This document shows, in pieces, positions 16,746-24,807 of a DNA stretch of 64,000 bases. The notes under the pieces were generated by a model. The model was given only the letters and a program-made list of their open reading frames with translations, had not been told where the DNA came from and made no database searches. Made by a program: the position numbers and the translations under genes. Each line of letters opens with the position of its first letter. The stretch's first letter is position 1. The stretch is from NCBI GenBank assembly GCA_045612185.1, contig JAZKYO010000108.1, forward strand, positions 1 through 64,000, read 5' to 3'. The stretch comes from RGIG8775 sp045612185 (GTDB taxonomy: Bacteria > Bacillota > Clostridia > Oscillospirales > CAG-272).

Positions 16746-17180
16746 TTAGTGTCCGCCTTCTCCCACTTCACAGTCATGGCAGTGTGCAGGAGCAGGTATT
16801 TCCTTGTCAATTCCATTCTTTTTGTAATAATCCGCAACAGCAGCTTTTATAGCCTCCTCGGCAAGAACTGAGCAGTGAACCTTTACAGGCGGAAGCCCTT
16901 CAAGAGCTTCTACAACCGCAGCATTGGTAAGTTCGAGCGCCTCGTCGATACTCTTCCCTTTTACAAGCTCGGTAGCCATGGAAGAAGTTGCGATAGCGGC
17001 ACCGCAACCGAAGGTCTTGAATTTAACATCAACGATAATGTCATTTTCAACCTTAATGAACATCTGCATTATATCTCCGCATTTTGCGTTGCCCACTGTT
17101 CCCACGCCGTCCGCGTTCTCAATTTCTCCCACGTTTCTGGGATTTTTGAAATGATCCATTACTTTTTCTGTATATACCAT
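16746..17180 (-). CDS. iscU: Fe-S cluster assembly scaffold, IscU/NifU N-terminal type
   Basis: 144 residues. The scaffold cysteines are all visible: Cys34 (NAKCGD, with Asp36), Cys59 (TFGCGAA) and Cys103 (KVHCSVLAEE). It opens with VYTEKVMDHFKNPRNVG, the standard IscU/NifU start. These proteins build a transient [2Fe-2S] cluster from sulfur supplied by a cysteine desulfurase, encoded 31 bases upstream in the same operon. A His/Cys-rich tail (HCHDCEVGEGGH) adds two more cysteines beyond the core fold, as in some clostridial NifU-like proteins. It could be named nifU; the single-domain form favours the IscU-like label. Confidence 0.93.
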   Translation of the reverse strand: MVYTEKVMDHFKNPRNVGEIENADGVGTVGNAKCGDIMQMFIKVENDIIVDVKFKTFGCGAAIATSSMATELVKGKSIDEALELTNAAVVEALEGLPPVKVHCSVLAEEAIKAAVADYYKKNGIDKEIPAPAHCHDCEVGEGGH

Positions 17181-17211
17181 ATCTTTTTTACCTCTCTTAC
17201 AGTTTGATTTT

Positions 17212-18378
17212 TCAGTTTCCGGGATATATAGGACTCATGGCGCGAAGCCTCTCTACGCTTTCCCTGACAGCCTTAATAATATTCTCAACATCTTCCTCGG
17301 TGTTATCCTTGGAAAGCGAGAAACGGAGCGAGCCGTGGGCGTCCTCGATATCAACACCTATGGACAAAAGAACATGAGATGCCTCAAGCGAATTTGAGGA
17401 GCAAGCCGATCCGGTAGACGCGCTTATTCCACTCATGTCAAGCCAAAGCAAAAGACTTTCGCCCTCAACGTAGGAAAACGACACGTTGGCATTTCCCGGA
17501 AGTCTGTTTTCTCGGTCTCCGTTAAGCCTGGAATACGGAATTTCAAGCAAGCCATCGATAAGCTTATTTCTGAGAGCTCTGACCTTCTCCATGCCGTCAA
17601 GACTCTTTACAGCCGATTCAACAGCCACGCCAAGCCCGCAAATGTAAGGCACGTTTTCGGTTCCTCCGCGTTTTCTGCGTTCCTGACCGCCACCGTCGAT
17701 GAGGTTCTTTATTCTTACACCCTTTCGAATATAAAGAGCACCAATTCCCTTTGGCGTGTGGATCTTATGTCCCGAAAGGCTAAGCATATCAACGCCTAAT
17801 TCTTTGACGTTTACAGGAATATTTCCCACCGCCTGAACAGCGTCGGTAAACATAAGCGCTCCGTTTGCGTGCGCGATTTCGGAAATTTCGGAAATAGGCT
17901 CTATTGTGCCTATTTCGTTATTCGCCATCATGATGGCTACCAAAGCAGTATTATCATCAACGGCGTCACGAAGCTCGTCCATCTTGATAAATCCACCTTC
18001 GTCTACGCCAACGTAAACAACCTCAAAGCCCTCCTTGGCAAGCGCTTCGCAAGTGTGAAGCACCGCGTGGTGTTCAATTTTACTCGTTACTATCTTACGG
18101 CGTTTTTTGGAGGCGTAAGCCGCGCCCTTTATAGCCCAGTTATCTGACTCCGAGCCGCAAGACGTGAAATATATTTCCTCGGGCAGGCAACCAAGTGCCT
18201 CCGCTATTTTTGCGCGCGCATCATCGACGACAGCCCTTGCCTTCTGTCCGTCTTCGTGAAGGCTTGACGGATTACCCCAAAAATCTGTAAAGCAAGGCAT
18301 CATCGCGTCAATAACCTCTTGCGAAACCGGTGTTGTCGCTGCGTTATCGGCATATATTCTCTTATTTGATTCGCTCAT
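17212..18378 (-). CDS. nifS: Cysteine desulfurase, NifS/IscS family
   Basis: 388 residues, normal length. Conserved parts in order: YADNAATTPV at the N-terminus, FTSCGSESDN, the PLP-binding lysine in SLSGHKIHTPKG, the GGGQERRKRGGTENV loop, and the mobile catalytic-cysteine loop STGSACSSNS. It removes sulfur from L-cysteine as a persulfide and hands it to the scaffold encoded next. First gene of a two-gene operon with a clear sigma-A promoter and an overlapping palindrome at 18434-18450, suggesting direct repression. No isc-type Rrf2 regulator gene is adjacent. Confidence 0.95.
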   Translation of the reverse strand: MSESNKRIYADNAATTPVSQEVIDAMMPCFTDFWGNPSSLHEDGQKARAVVDDARAKIAEALGCLPEEIYFTSCGSESDNWAIKGAAYASKKRRKIVTSKIEHHAVLHTCEALAKEGFEVVYVGVDEGGFIKMDELRDAVDDNTALVAIMMANNEIGTIEPISEISEIAHANGALMFTDAVQAVGNIPVNVKELGVDMLSLSGHKIHTPKGIGALYIRKGVRIKNLIDGGGQERRKRGGTENVPYICGLGVAVESAVKSLDGMEKVRALRNKLIDGLLEIPYSRLNGDRENRLPGNANVSFSYVEGESLLLWLDMSGISASTGSACSSNSLEASHVLLSIGVDIEDAHGSLRFSLSKDNTEEDVENIIKAVRESVERLRAMSPIYPGN

Positions 18379-18433
18379 CTAAAATATTTTTCCCTTCAAA
18401 AAATGAATTAACAAAACATCATTGTTTTTTAAC

Positions 18434-18468
18434 AGGTATATTGTATACCTTTTTCGTCCAAATTGCAA
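18434..18468 (-). promoter_or_regulatory. nifS-iscU promoter with overlapping operator-like palindrome
   Basis: Minus strand TTGCAA (18468-18463), 17-base spacer, TACAAT (18445-18440). The perfect inverted repeat GGTATA-TTG-TATACC (18435-18449) covers the -10 element. A repressor bound there would block RNA polymerase; an Rrf2-type Fe-S or cysteine sensor would be a reasonable guess. Confidence 0.75.
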
Positions 18469-18631
18469 CAGCACAAGCAAAGTTTATTTGTTAATTTTCT
18501 ATGAACGCAGCGTTTGGCTTCTCTCAAAGGCATATTACAACTCGGTGCGTCATATATTTTTCAGAAGCGAGACTTTGAAATTCCGCCTCGACAAAAAGCG
18601 ATTTTCCATGTGAAACGGAGGACTTATTACG

Positions 18632-19243
18632 GTGTTTAACAAAATTAAGCGTTTTACCATGATTATTTTCCTTATAGAATTCGCTGTTTGGATTTTAATG
18701 TCTCGAAGCGCCGTTCCGATTCTCATCGTATTGGCAATTATAATTCATGAGGTGGGGCATATAGCCGTATCATTTATCGTGGGAAATCTACTGAGCAGCA
18801 TTTCCCTACGCGTCGGTGGGCTTGCTCTTTCGGGAAGAAACGCTTTCCCATCGTACAAATCCGAAATATTTATAGCACTTGGCGGACCGTTATCCAATCT
18901 CATTTTCGCGGTGTTGGTTTTGGTTGCTTTCAATTCGCCCACAGCCGAATATTTCGCAAAGCTGTCGTTTGCCTTGGCGTTATTAAATTTGCTTCCGATA
19001 AAGGCGTTTGACGGAGGGCGGATTTTTAAAGCGCTTCTCGCCTCGTTTCTCCCCGAGAAACTATCAGTAAAGATATGCGAATTGATTTCTTTTTTTACGC
19101 TTTTTTCGCTTTGGAGCGTATCGATATATCTGCTTTTGAGGACCGGAAGGAACTTAACTTTTTTTCTTTTTTCCTTCTCGGTGTTTCTAAGATTGTTTGC
19201 TGAGCAGACCGAAGTCCGAATTTGCAAGATTATAGAAGAATAA
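18632..19243 (+). CDS. M50-family (SpoIVFB-like) membrane metalloprotease
   Basis: 203 residues from a GTG start with GGAGG ten bases upstream. Zinc motif HEVGH lies near residue 39 in a membrane helix, and the second site-2-protease motif reads LLPIKAFDGGRIF, with the metal-binding Asp. About five to six hydrophobic segments. Length and layout resemble SpoIVFB-type intramembrane proteases, which in spore formers cut pro-sigma-K; assignment to that role is inference, as no SpoIVFA-like partner is adjacent. It is a single-gene unit between the divergent nifS operon and potABCD. Confidence 0.8.
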   Translation: MFNKIKRFTMIIFLIEFAVWILMSRSAVPILIVLAIIIHEVGHIAVSFIVGNLLSSISLRVGGLALSGRNAFPSYKSEIFIALGGPLSNLIFAVLVLVAFNSPTAEYFAKLSFALALLNLLPIKAFDGGRIFKALLASFLPEKLSVKICELISFFTLFSLWSVSIYLLLRTGRNLTFFLFSFSVFLRLFAEQTEVRICKIIEE

Positions 19244-19253
19244 ACGAGCTTAT

Positions 19254-19298
19254 CCGAGATTTTAAGGTGATAAATCCATTTTATCACCTATAACTCGG
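19254..19298 (+). terminator. Terminator after the M50 peptidase gene
   Basis: Inner arms AGGTGATAAA / TTTTATCACCT (19265-19274, 19279-19289) and an outer CCGAG / CTCGG pair; followed by a short T-rich stretch. Moderately strong. Confidence 0.6.
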
Positions 19299-19355
19299 TT
19301 TAATTCAAAATAATCTTGTTTTTTCAAAAAAATTAAAGTTTTTTATCAAAATATA

Positions 19356-19384
19356 TTGCAATTTGCACGCATATATGGTAGAAT
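19356..19384 (+). promoter_or_regulatory. potABCD promoter
   Basis: TTGCAA (19356-19361), 17-base spacer, TAGAAT (19379-19384); start predicted near 19391. The upstream part of the potA reading frame therefore lies in the promoter and is not translated. The leader 19393-19444 can fold into a three-way junction. Confidence 0.75.
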
Positions 19385-19484
19385 TATTCTCGAAACTGTG
19401 CATCATCCGTTTTTTCGGTGGATCTTGCGCGGTTTCCGCAGTTTTGCGACTTATTCTGCAAATACGAAGGAGTATTTATGCCAA

Positions 19485-20603
19485 ATGGAAAAAAAGCTTA
19501 TAGAGCTGAAGGGTATCTGCAAACAGTTTGACGGCACGCAGATTCTTAATTCAATTGACCTTGACATTTTTGACAAAGAATTCGTCACGCTTCTCGGCCC
19601 TTCCGGATGCGGAAAAACCACATTGCTCAGAATCATCAGCGGTTTCGAGCAGCCCGACAGCGGAGACGTAGTTTTTGACGGAGTTATTATAAATGATATT
19701 CCCCCGCACAAGCGTAACGTAAACACCGTGTTCCAGAAGTATGCGCTGTTTCCTCATCTGAACGTTTTTGACAACATAGCTTTCGGGCTTCGTCTCAAAA
19801 AGGTTCCCGACGCCGAGCTCCGCACGAGGGTGAAGGAAATGCTGGCGCTTGTTAACCTTAAAGGGTTTGAACGCAAAAACGTTAACTATCTTTCGGGCGG
19901 TCAGCAGCAGCGCGTGGCAATAGCCCGCGCGCTTATCAACACCCCCAAGGTGCTGTTGCTTGACGAGCCTCTCGGTGCGCTTGACCTAAAACTCCGCAAG
20001 GATATGCAAAATGAGTTAAAAAACATTCAGAAGAAAACAGGAATTACATTTATATACGTAACCCACGACCAGGAAGAAGCTCTTTCCATGTCTGACAAGG
20101 TAGTGGTTGTTGCTGACGGCTGCATACAACAGATCGGCACTCCTACCGATATATATAACGAGCCTGTCAACGCTTTTGTCGCGGACTTTATCGGAGAATC
20201 AAACATAATCGACGGCGTTATGCTTGATGACTACCGCGCGAGATTTTCGGGTCACACATTCGAATGTCTTGACAGCGGATTTGAAAAAGGCGAAAAGGTT
20301 GATATAGTCGTCCGTCCCGAGGACGTTGACGTTGTAAGTCCCGAAAAAGGAATGCTCCAGGGCGTAACAACATCGGTTACTTTCAAGGGCGTTCATTACG
20401 AAATCATCGTAGATATCGGTGGTTTCAAGTGGATGATACAGACTACCGACTACGTAGGTCCTAACGAAAAGATCGGTCTTTACATAGAGCCCGACGCTAT
20501 CCACGTTATGAAGAAATCCGAATTCTCGGATATGTTTGGCGATTACTCATCCTTCAGTGACGAAATGGACAGGCTTTCAGACGCCACGGAGGTAGAAGAA
20601 TAA
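19485..20603 (+). CDS. potA: Spermidine/putrescine ABC transporter ATPase PotA
   Basis: 372 residues from the ATG at 19485. Walker A GPSGCGKTT, signature LSGGQQQRVA, Walker B VLLLDEPLGALD and switch His (THDQEEAL) are intact; the C-terminal ~130 residues form the TOBE/MOP-like regulatory domain. It powers polyamine import with PotBC and PotD encoded next (overlaps of 1 and 4 bases). The start is unusual: AAGGAG (19467-19472) is better spaced for an ATG at 19478, which is out of frame and opens a 17-codon overlapping frame, than for 19485 (12 bases). Either translation is weak and coupled, or the start differs. Confidence 0.95.
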   Translation: MEKKLIELKGICKQFDGTQILNSIDLDIFDKEFVTLLGPSGCGKTTLLRIISGFEQPDSGDVVFDGVIINDIPPHKRNVNTVFQKYALFPHLNVFDNIAFGLRLKKVPDAELRTRVKEMLALVNLKGFERKNVNYLSGGQQQRVAIARALINTPKVLLLDEPLGALDLKLRKDMQNELKNIQKKTGITFIYVTHDQEEALSMSDKVVVVADGCIQQIGTPTDIYNEPVNAFVADFIGESNIIDGVMLDDYRARFSGHTFECLDSGFEKGEKVDIVVRPEDVDVVSPEKGMLQGVTTSVTFKGVHYEIIVDIGGFKWMIQTTDYVGPNEKIGLYIEPDAIHVMKKSEFSDMFGDYSSFSDEMDRLSDATEVEE

Positions 20604-21427
20604 TGAACAAAAAGCCTTCATTGCTCTATCGCATGGCGGCAGCTCCTCACGTCGTGTGGTCTGTTATGTTCATTATCGCGCCGCTTATCTTCGTTATTTA
20701 TTACGCTTTTACCGACTATGAGGGAAATTTCACGTTCGATAACATTTTTGCGCTCTCCGAGCATACAGAAACCTTCTTTCTCTCAATAGCCTTCTCGCTT
20801 ATAGCTACTGTTGTTTGCCTGCTTATAGGCTATCCTTTAGCTTACGCGCTTACAAAGATGAAGCCGAGAAACCAGAAAATCCTTATTATGTTGCTTATGC
20901 TCCCCATGTGGATGAATCTGCTTATACGCACCTACTCCATGATGGCTATACTTGACGACGGAGGATTTATCAACTCGATTCTCTCAATGCTTGGTCTTGG
21001 GGAGATTCACGTTATCGGTACTTCCGGTGCGGTTATCTTCGGTATGGTGTACAACTTTTTGCCGTACATGGTGCTTCCCATTCACTCTATAATGTCCAAG
21101 CTTGACAAAAGGTGCATTGAAGCGGCTGCCGACCTTGGTTGTACCCCTTTCCAGACCATTACCGAGGTTATTATTCCCCTTACGGTTCCGGGCATTATAT
21201 CGGGAATAACCATGGTTTTCGTGCCTTCCATAAGCACTTTCTATATTTCACAAAAGCTTGGCGGAGGTACGTTTGACCTTATAGGAGACACTATTGAGCG
21301 CCAATTCATGAACCCGTCCACCTACAACGTGGGTGCGGCTATTTCCTTGGTTATGATGATACTTATTCTTATTTCCGTGGGAATAATGAACAAGTTCTCA
21401 GACGGTGAAGGAGGTGTAATGCCGTGA
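20603..21427 (+). CDS. potB: Spermidine/putrescine ABC transporter permease PotB
   Basis: 274 residues with six predicted membrane helices. First helix VVWSVMFIIAPLIFVIYYAF; EAA loop IEAAADLGCTPFQTITEVIIPLTVPG. Its ATG overlaps the potA stop by one base (TAATG), giving coupled translation. It forms the membrane channel with PotC. Confidence 0.95.
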   Translation: MNKKPSLLYRMAAAPHVVWSVMFIIAPLIFVIYYAFTDYEGNFTFDNIFALSEHTETFFLSIAFSLIATVVCLLIGYPLAYALTKMKPRNQKILIMLLMLPMWMNLLIRTYSMMAILDDGGFINSILSMLGLGEIHVIGTSGAVIFGMVYNFLPYMVLPIHSIMSKLDKRCIEAAADLGCTPFQTITEVIIPLTVPGIISGITMVFVPSISTFYISQKLGGGTFDLIGDTIERQFMNPSTYNVGAAISLVMMILILISVGIMNKFSDGEGGVMP

Positions 21428-22269
21428 AGCACATTTCAAAAATTTACACAACCATCATATTCGCGATACTTTACGCGCCTATTCTCGTTCTTATTCTTTT
21501 CTCGTTCAACAATACCGCCAATACCGGCAAGTTCACAGGCTTTTCTCTGTATTGGTACAAGGAGCTGTTCAGCAGTGCTACAACCTTTGTGGCGTTAAAG
21601 AACACGCTTATTCTTGCCGTAGCATCGGCGATTATAGCTACGGTAATAGGAACCGCTGCGGCTGTGGGCATAGCTAAAATGAAAAACAAATACGTAAAGA
21701 CTGCTATTATGTCTACAACCAACATTCCTATGATGAACCCGGACATCGTTACCGGTGTTTCAATGATGTTGCTTTTCGTTTTTGTGGGAACGCTTATAGG
21801 AACTACCGAAAAGCTGAGCTTTTTCACGCTTCTTATAGCTCACATAACCTTTAATATTCCTTACGTAATCCTGTCGGTTCTGCCGAAAATACGAATGATG
21901 GATAAGCATTTGTCCGAGGCGGCGCTTGACTTGGGTTGCACACCTTTGCAGGCATTCTTCAAGGTAGAGCTTCCCGCCATTATGTCGGGGGTTATAACGG
22001 GCTTTATCATGGCGTTTACACTCTCGCTTGATGACTTTGTTATAAGTTATTTTACAAGCGGAAGCGATTTCCAAACACTTCCTATTCTTATTTATTCAAT
22101 GACTAAAAAGGAAGTAAAGCCTGATATTTATGCTTTGTCCACGCTTATGATCGTAGCTATTTTGGCGCTTTTGATTCTTTCCAATCTGCACAGTGAAAGA
22201 GACGTCAAAATACAAAAGAAAAGCGCAAACAGCAAGAAAGTCAAAGAGATCGGAGGCAAGGTATATTGA
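21424..22269 (+). CDS. potC: Spermidine/putrescine ABC transporter permease PotC
   Basis: 281 residues, GTG start overlapping the potB stop by four bases (GTGA). Six predicted helices; EAA loop SEAALDLGCTPLQAFFKVELPAIMSG. The C-terminus is basic (KIQKKSANSKKVKEI) and cytosolic. Partner of PotB. Confidence 0.95.
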   Translation: MKHISKIYTTIIFAILYAPILVLILFSFNNTANTGKFTGFSLYWYKELFSSATTFVALKNTLILAVASAIIATVIGTAAAVGIAKMKNKYVKTAIMSTTNIPMMNPDIVTGVSMMLLFVFVGTLIGTTEKLSFFTLLIAHITFNIPYVILSVLPKIRMMDKHLSEAALDLGCTPLQAFFKVELPAIMSGVITGFIMAFTLSLDDFVISYFTSGSDFQTLPILIYSMTKKEVKPDIYALSTLMIVAILALLILSNLHSERDVKIQKKSANSKKVKEIGGKVY

Positions 22270-23480
22270 AAAAATCAGCTATTGTTATCCTTCTTGGGCT
22301 TCTTGCGATACTTGTGCTTTCGTCCTGCTCATCTGAAAAAGCTCTCACTCTCAACGTTTATAACTGGGGTGAGTACATATCAGACGGTTCAGAAGGCACG
22401 CTTGACGTAAACCAAGCCTTTGAGGAGTATTATTACGAAACTCACGGAGTTAAGTTAAACGTCAACTACACAACCTACGCATCCAACGAGGATATGTACG
22501 CGAAGCTTGTAAGCGGAGCGACGTCTTATGACATAGTTATTCCCTCAGAGTACATGATTGAGAGAATGATAAACGAAGGTATGCTTGAAAAGCTTGACTT
22601 TAACAACATTCCCAACTATCAGTATATTGCGGAGGAGTTTAAAACTCAGTACAACTATTACGACCCGAACAACGAATACACAGTCCCCTACACCTTCGGT
22701 CTGGTTGGCGTGATGTACAACGTTGAACGCATAGACGAGGCTGACGTTGGAAGCTGGGACCTCCTGTGGAATGAGAAATACACAGGTAAGATTCTTCAGT
22801 TCAACAACTCCCGCGATGCTTTCGGAACGGCACTTTACCGCGAAGGCTTAAGCGTAAACACCACGAAAAGAGCTGATTGGGAAAAGGCACTTGAACAGTT
22901 GAAGCTTCAAAAGCCCTTGATTCAAAGCTACGTAATGGATGAGATCTTCAACAAGATGAAGACAAATTCCGCACTGATTGCGCCATATTACGCAGGTGAT
23001 TTTCTTTCGATATATGAGGAAAATGACGAGTTGGCTTTCTTCTTTCCAAAAGAAGGAACAAACATTTTCGTTGATGCTATGTGTATCCCCAAAGGCTCTC
23101 CAAACAAGGCTATTGCTGAGGAATACATCAACTTTATGTTGAGCGAAGAAGTCGCTGTAGCAAACGCTGAGTATACCTATTACGCGTCCCCAAATACTCT
23201 CGTCCAAAACAACAAGGGCTATCAGGAAACTATGAGTGAGATTCACGAGGATGCCATGGATATTCTCTACGGCTCTATTGGTACGATAAAAGCCGAATTT
23301 TATGAGAACATGGACCCCGAAACTCTTATTATGGTAAACGAGCTTTGGGAACAGTTAAAAATCGAAAGTTCGGTTGGCGGAACGGTATACACCATCTGCT
23401 ATGTCATCATCGGAGTTATAGTGGCAGGTTTTATTTATCACTATATCAAGAAGAAAAAGCGCGAGGCGCTTTACGATTAA
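22266..23480 (+). CDS. potD: Spermidine/putrescine-binding lipoprotein PotD with C-terminal membrane helix
   Basis: 404 residues from a TTG start with GGAGG upstream. Lipobox LSSC puts the lipidated cysteine at residue 21. The mature part opens LNVYNWGEYI, the polyamine-binding family start, and contains YDIVIPSEYMIERM and the usual hinge. After the ~345-residue binding fold, residues ~375-395 (VYTICYVIIGVIVAGFIYHYI) form a membrane helix followed by KKKKREALYD. A lipidated N-terminus plus a C-terminal anchor is an uncommon double attachment that would hold the protein next to its permease. Last gene of the operon. Confidence 0.93.
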   Translation: MKKSAIVILLGLLAILVLSSCSSEKALTLNVYNWGEYISDGSEGTLDVNQAFEEYYYETHGVKLNVNYTTYASNEDMYAKLVSGATSYDIVIPSEYMIERMINEGMLEKLDFNNIPNYQYIAEEFKTQYNYYDPNNEYTVPYTFGLVGVMYNVERIDEADVGSWDLLWNEKYTGKILQFNNSRDAFGTALYREGLSVNTTKRADWEKALEQLKLQKPLIQSYVMDEIFNKMKTNSALIAPYYAGDFLSIYEENDELAFFFPKEGTNIFVDAMCIPKGSPNKAIAEEYINFMLSEEVAVANAEYTYYASPNTLVQNNKGYQETMSEIHEDAMDILYGSIGTIKAEFYENMDPETLIMVNELWEQLKIESSVGGTVYTICYVIIGVIVAGFIYHYIKKKKREALYD

Positions 23481-23482
23481 CT

Positions 23483-23513
23483 AAAAAATCCGCCGAAAAT
23501 CGGCGGATTTTTT
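23483..23513 (+). terminator. potABCD terminator
   Basis: Perfect GC-rich arms AATCCGCCGA / TCGGCGGATT flanked by A and T runs, directly after the potD stop; T6 on the plus strand. Confidence 0.92.
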
Positions 23514-23523
23514 ACATATGCTA

Positions 23524-23552
23524 TTGCAAAATATTTTGAAATGTGGTAAAAT
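23524..23552 (+). promoter_or_regulatory. Promoter of the aminotransferase-trpS-tagO-like unit
   Basis: TTGCAA, 17-base spacer, TAAAAT on the plus strand, 40 bases before the aminotransferase ATG. Confidence 0.7.
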
Positions 23553-23592
23553 AATAAAATGTACAGAATGTAACACAAGGAGAACATAGATT

Positions 23593-24792
23593 ATGGAATA
23601 CAATTTTTCAGACAGCTTTAAAAATCTTCAGCCCTCGGCTATCCGTGAGATTTTTAAAAGCCTTACCGACCCAACTATAATTTCTTTCGCAGCGGGGAAT
23701 CCTTCCCCCGAATCTTTCCCCGTAAAGGAGCTTTCAAAGCTTGCGGCTGATATATTCGCAAATACGTCCTCTCAGGCGCTTCAGTACGGAATTACCGAGG
23801 GCTTTCCCGGTCTTCGCGAGGAAATAGCAAAGAGACAAAAATCACGCTTCGGAATCGGACGCGATTTTGATATGACCATCGTTACGTCGGGCGGTCAGCA
23901 GGGGCTTGAGCTTTGCTGCAGAGTCCTCTGCAACCCCGGTGATGTGGTGCTTTGCGAAAATCCCAGCTTTATAGGCGCACTTAACGCGTTCCGCGCTTGC
24001 GGTGCTAAAACCGTAGGCATTCCCATGGACGAGGACGGAGTCAACGTCGCGGCACTCGAAGAACTTGTAAAAAACACGGCAAACGTAAAGCTTATATACG
24101 TTATTCCTACTTTCCAGAATCCTCGAGGTTCTTCCACGTCTCTCGCAAAGAGAAAAGAAATTTACAGAATCGCCAAGGAAAACGGAATAGTTATTCTTGA
24201 GGACAACCCCTACGGAGAGCTTCGCTTTGCGGGAGCGGAGATTCCCACCATCAAGAGCTTTGACGAGGACGGAATTGTGGTTTACTGCTCTTCTTTCTCA
24301 AAGATTCTTTCGGCGGGTATGCGTGTTGGCTTTGTTATCGGCCCTGCAGACCTTCTCCAAAAAATGGTTGTCGCAAAGCAGTGCGAGGACGTTCATACCA
24401 ACAATTTCTTCCAGATGCTTTGCTACAAATACGTTACCGAGTGCGACCTTGACGCGCACATCGAAAAGATTCGCGCAATTTATCGCCACAAGTGTAATCT
24501 CATGCTTGATACACTTGACAAGGAGATGCCGAAGGAAGTTAAATACACACGTCCTGAGGGAGGCTTGTTTATTTGGTGTACTCTTCCCGACGGTCTTGAC
24601 TCGGGTGAGTTTGCTAAATTTGCTATCAGCAAAAAGATAGCGGTAGTTCCCGGCTCTACCTTTAACTGCGATACAAAAGCCCCCTCCGATTCTTTCAGAA
24701 TCAACTACTCCACACCTTCGGACGAACAAATAGTCAATGGTGTTAAAATACTTGCGGAAGCAGCACGCGAATACATCGCTTCCAAGAGATAA
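23593..24792 (+). CDS. PLP-dependent class I/II aminotransferase
   Basis: 399 residues, normal length. PLP-site features: SGGQQGLEL (phosphate cup), NPSFIGAL, IPTFQNPRG, EDNPYGELR with the ring-stacking aspartate/tyrosine, and the Schiff-base lysine in SSFSKILSAGMRVG; FRINYSTP provides the carboxylate-binding arginine. This pattern matches the 2-aminoadipate/aromatic (LysN/MocR-related) branch of fold type I enzymes, but substrate cannot be set from sequence. No DNA-binding domain is fused. It is 15 bases upstream of trpS, so a role around aromatic amino acids is possible. Confidence 0.88.
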   Translation: MEYNFSDSFKNLQPSAIREIFKSLTDPTIISFAAGNPSPESFPVKELSKLAADIFANTSSQALQYGITEGFPGLREEIAKRQKSRFGIGRDFDMTIVTSGGQQGLELCCRVLCNPGDVVLCENPSFIGALNAFRACGAKTVGIPMDEDGVNVAALEELVKNTANVKLIYVIPTFQNPRGSSTSLAKRKEIYRIAKENGIVILEDNPYGELRFAGAEIPTIKSFDEDGIVVYCSSFSKILSAGMRVGFVIGPADLLQKMVVAKQCEDVHTNNFFQMLCYKYVTECDLDAHIEKIRAIYRHKCNLMLDTLDKEMPKEVKYTRPEGGLFIWCTLPDGLDSGEFAKFAISKKIAVVPGSTFNCDTKAPSDSFRINYSTPSDEQIVNGVKILAEAAREYIASKR

Positions 24793-24807
24793 GAAAGGAT
24801 TTTTACT

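Noticed and set aside
16399..16749. 116-codon rightward open frame
   Set aside because: No ribosome site, contains the nifS-iscU terminator hairpin, overlaps the iscU end and has no domain.
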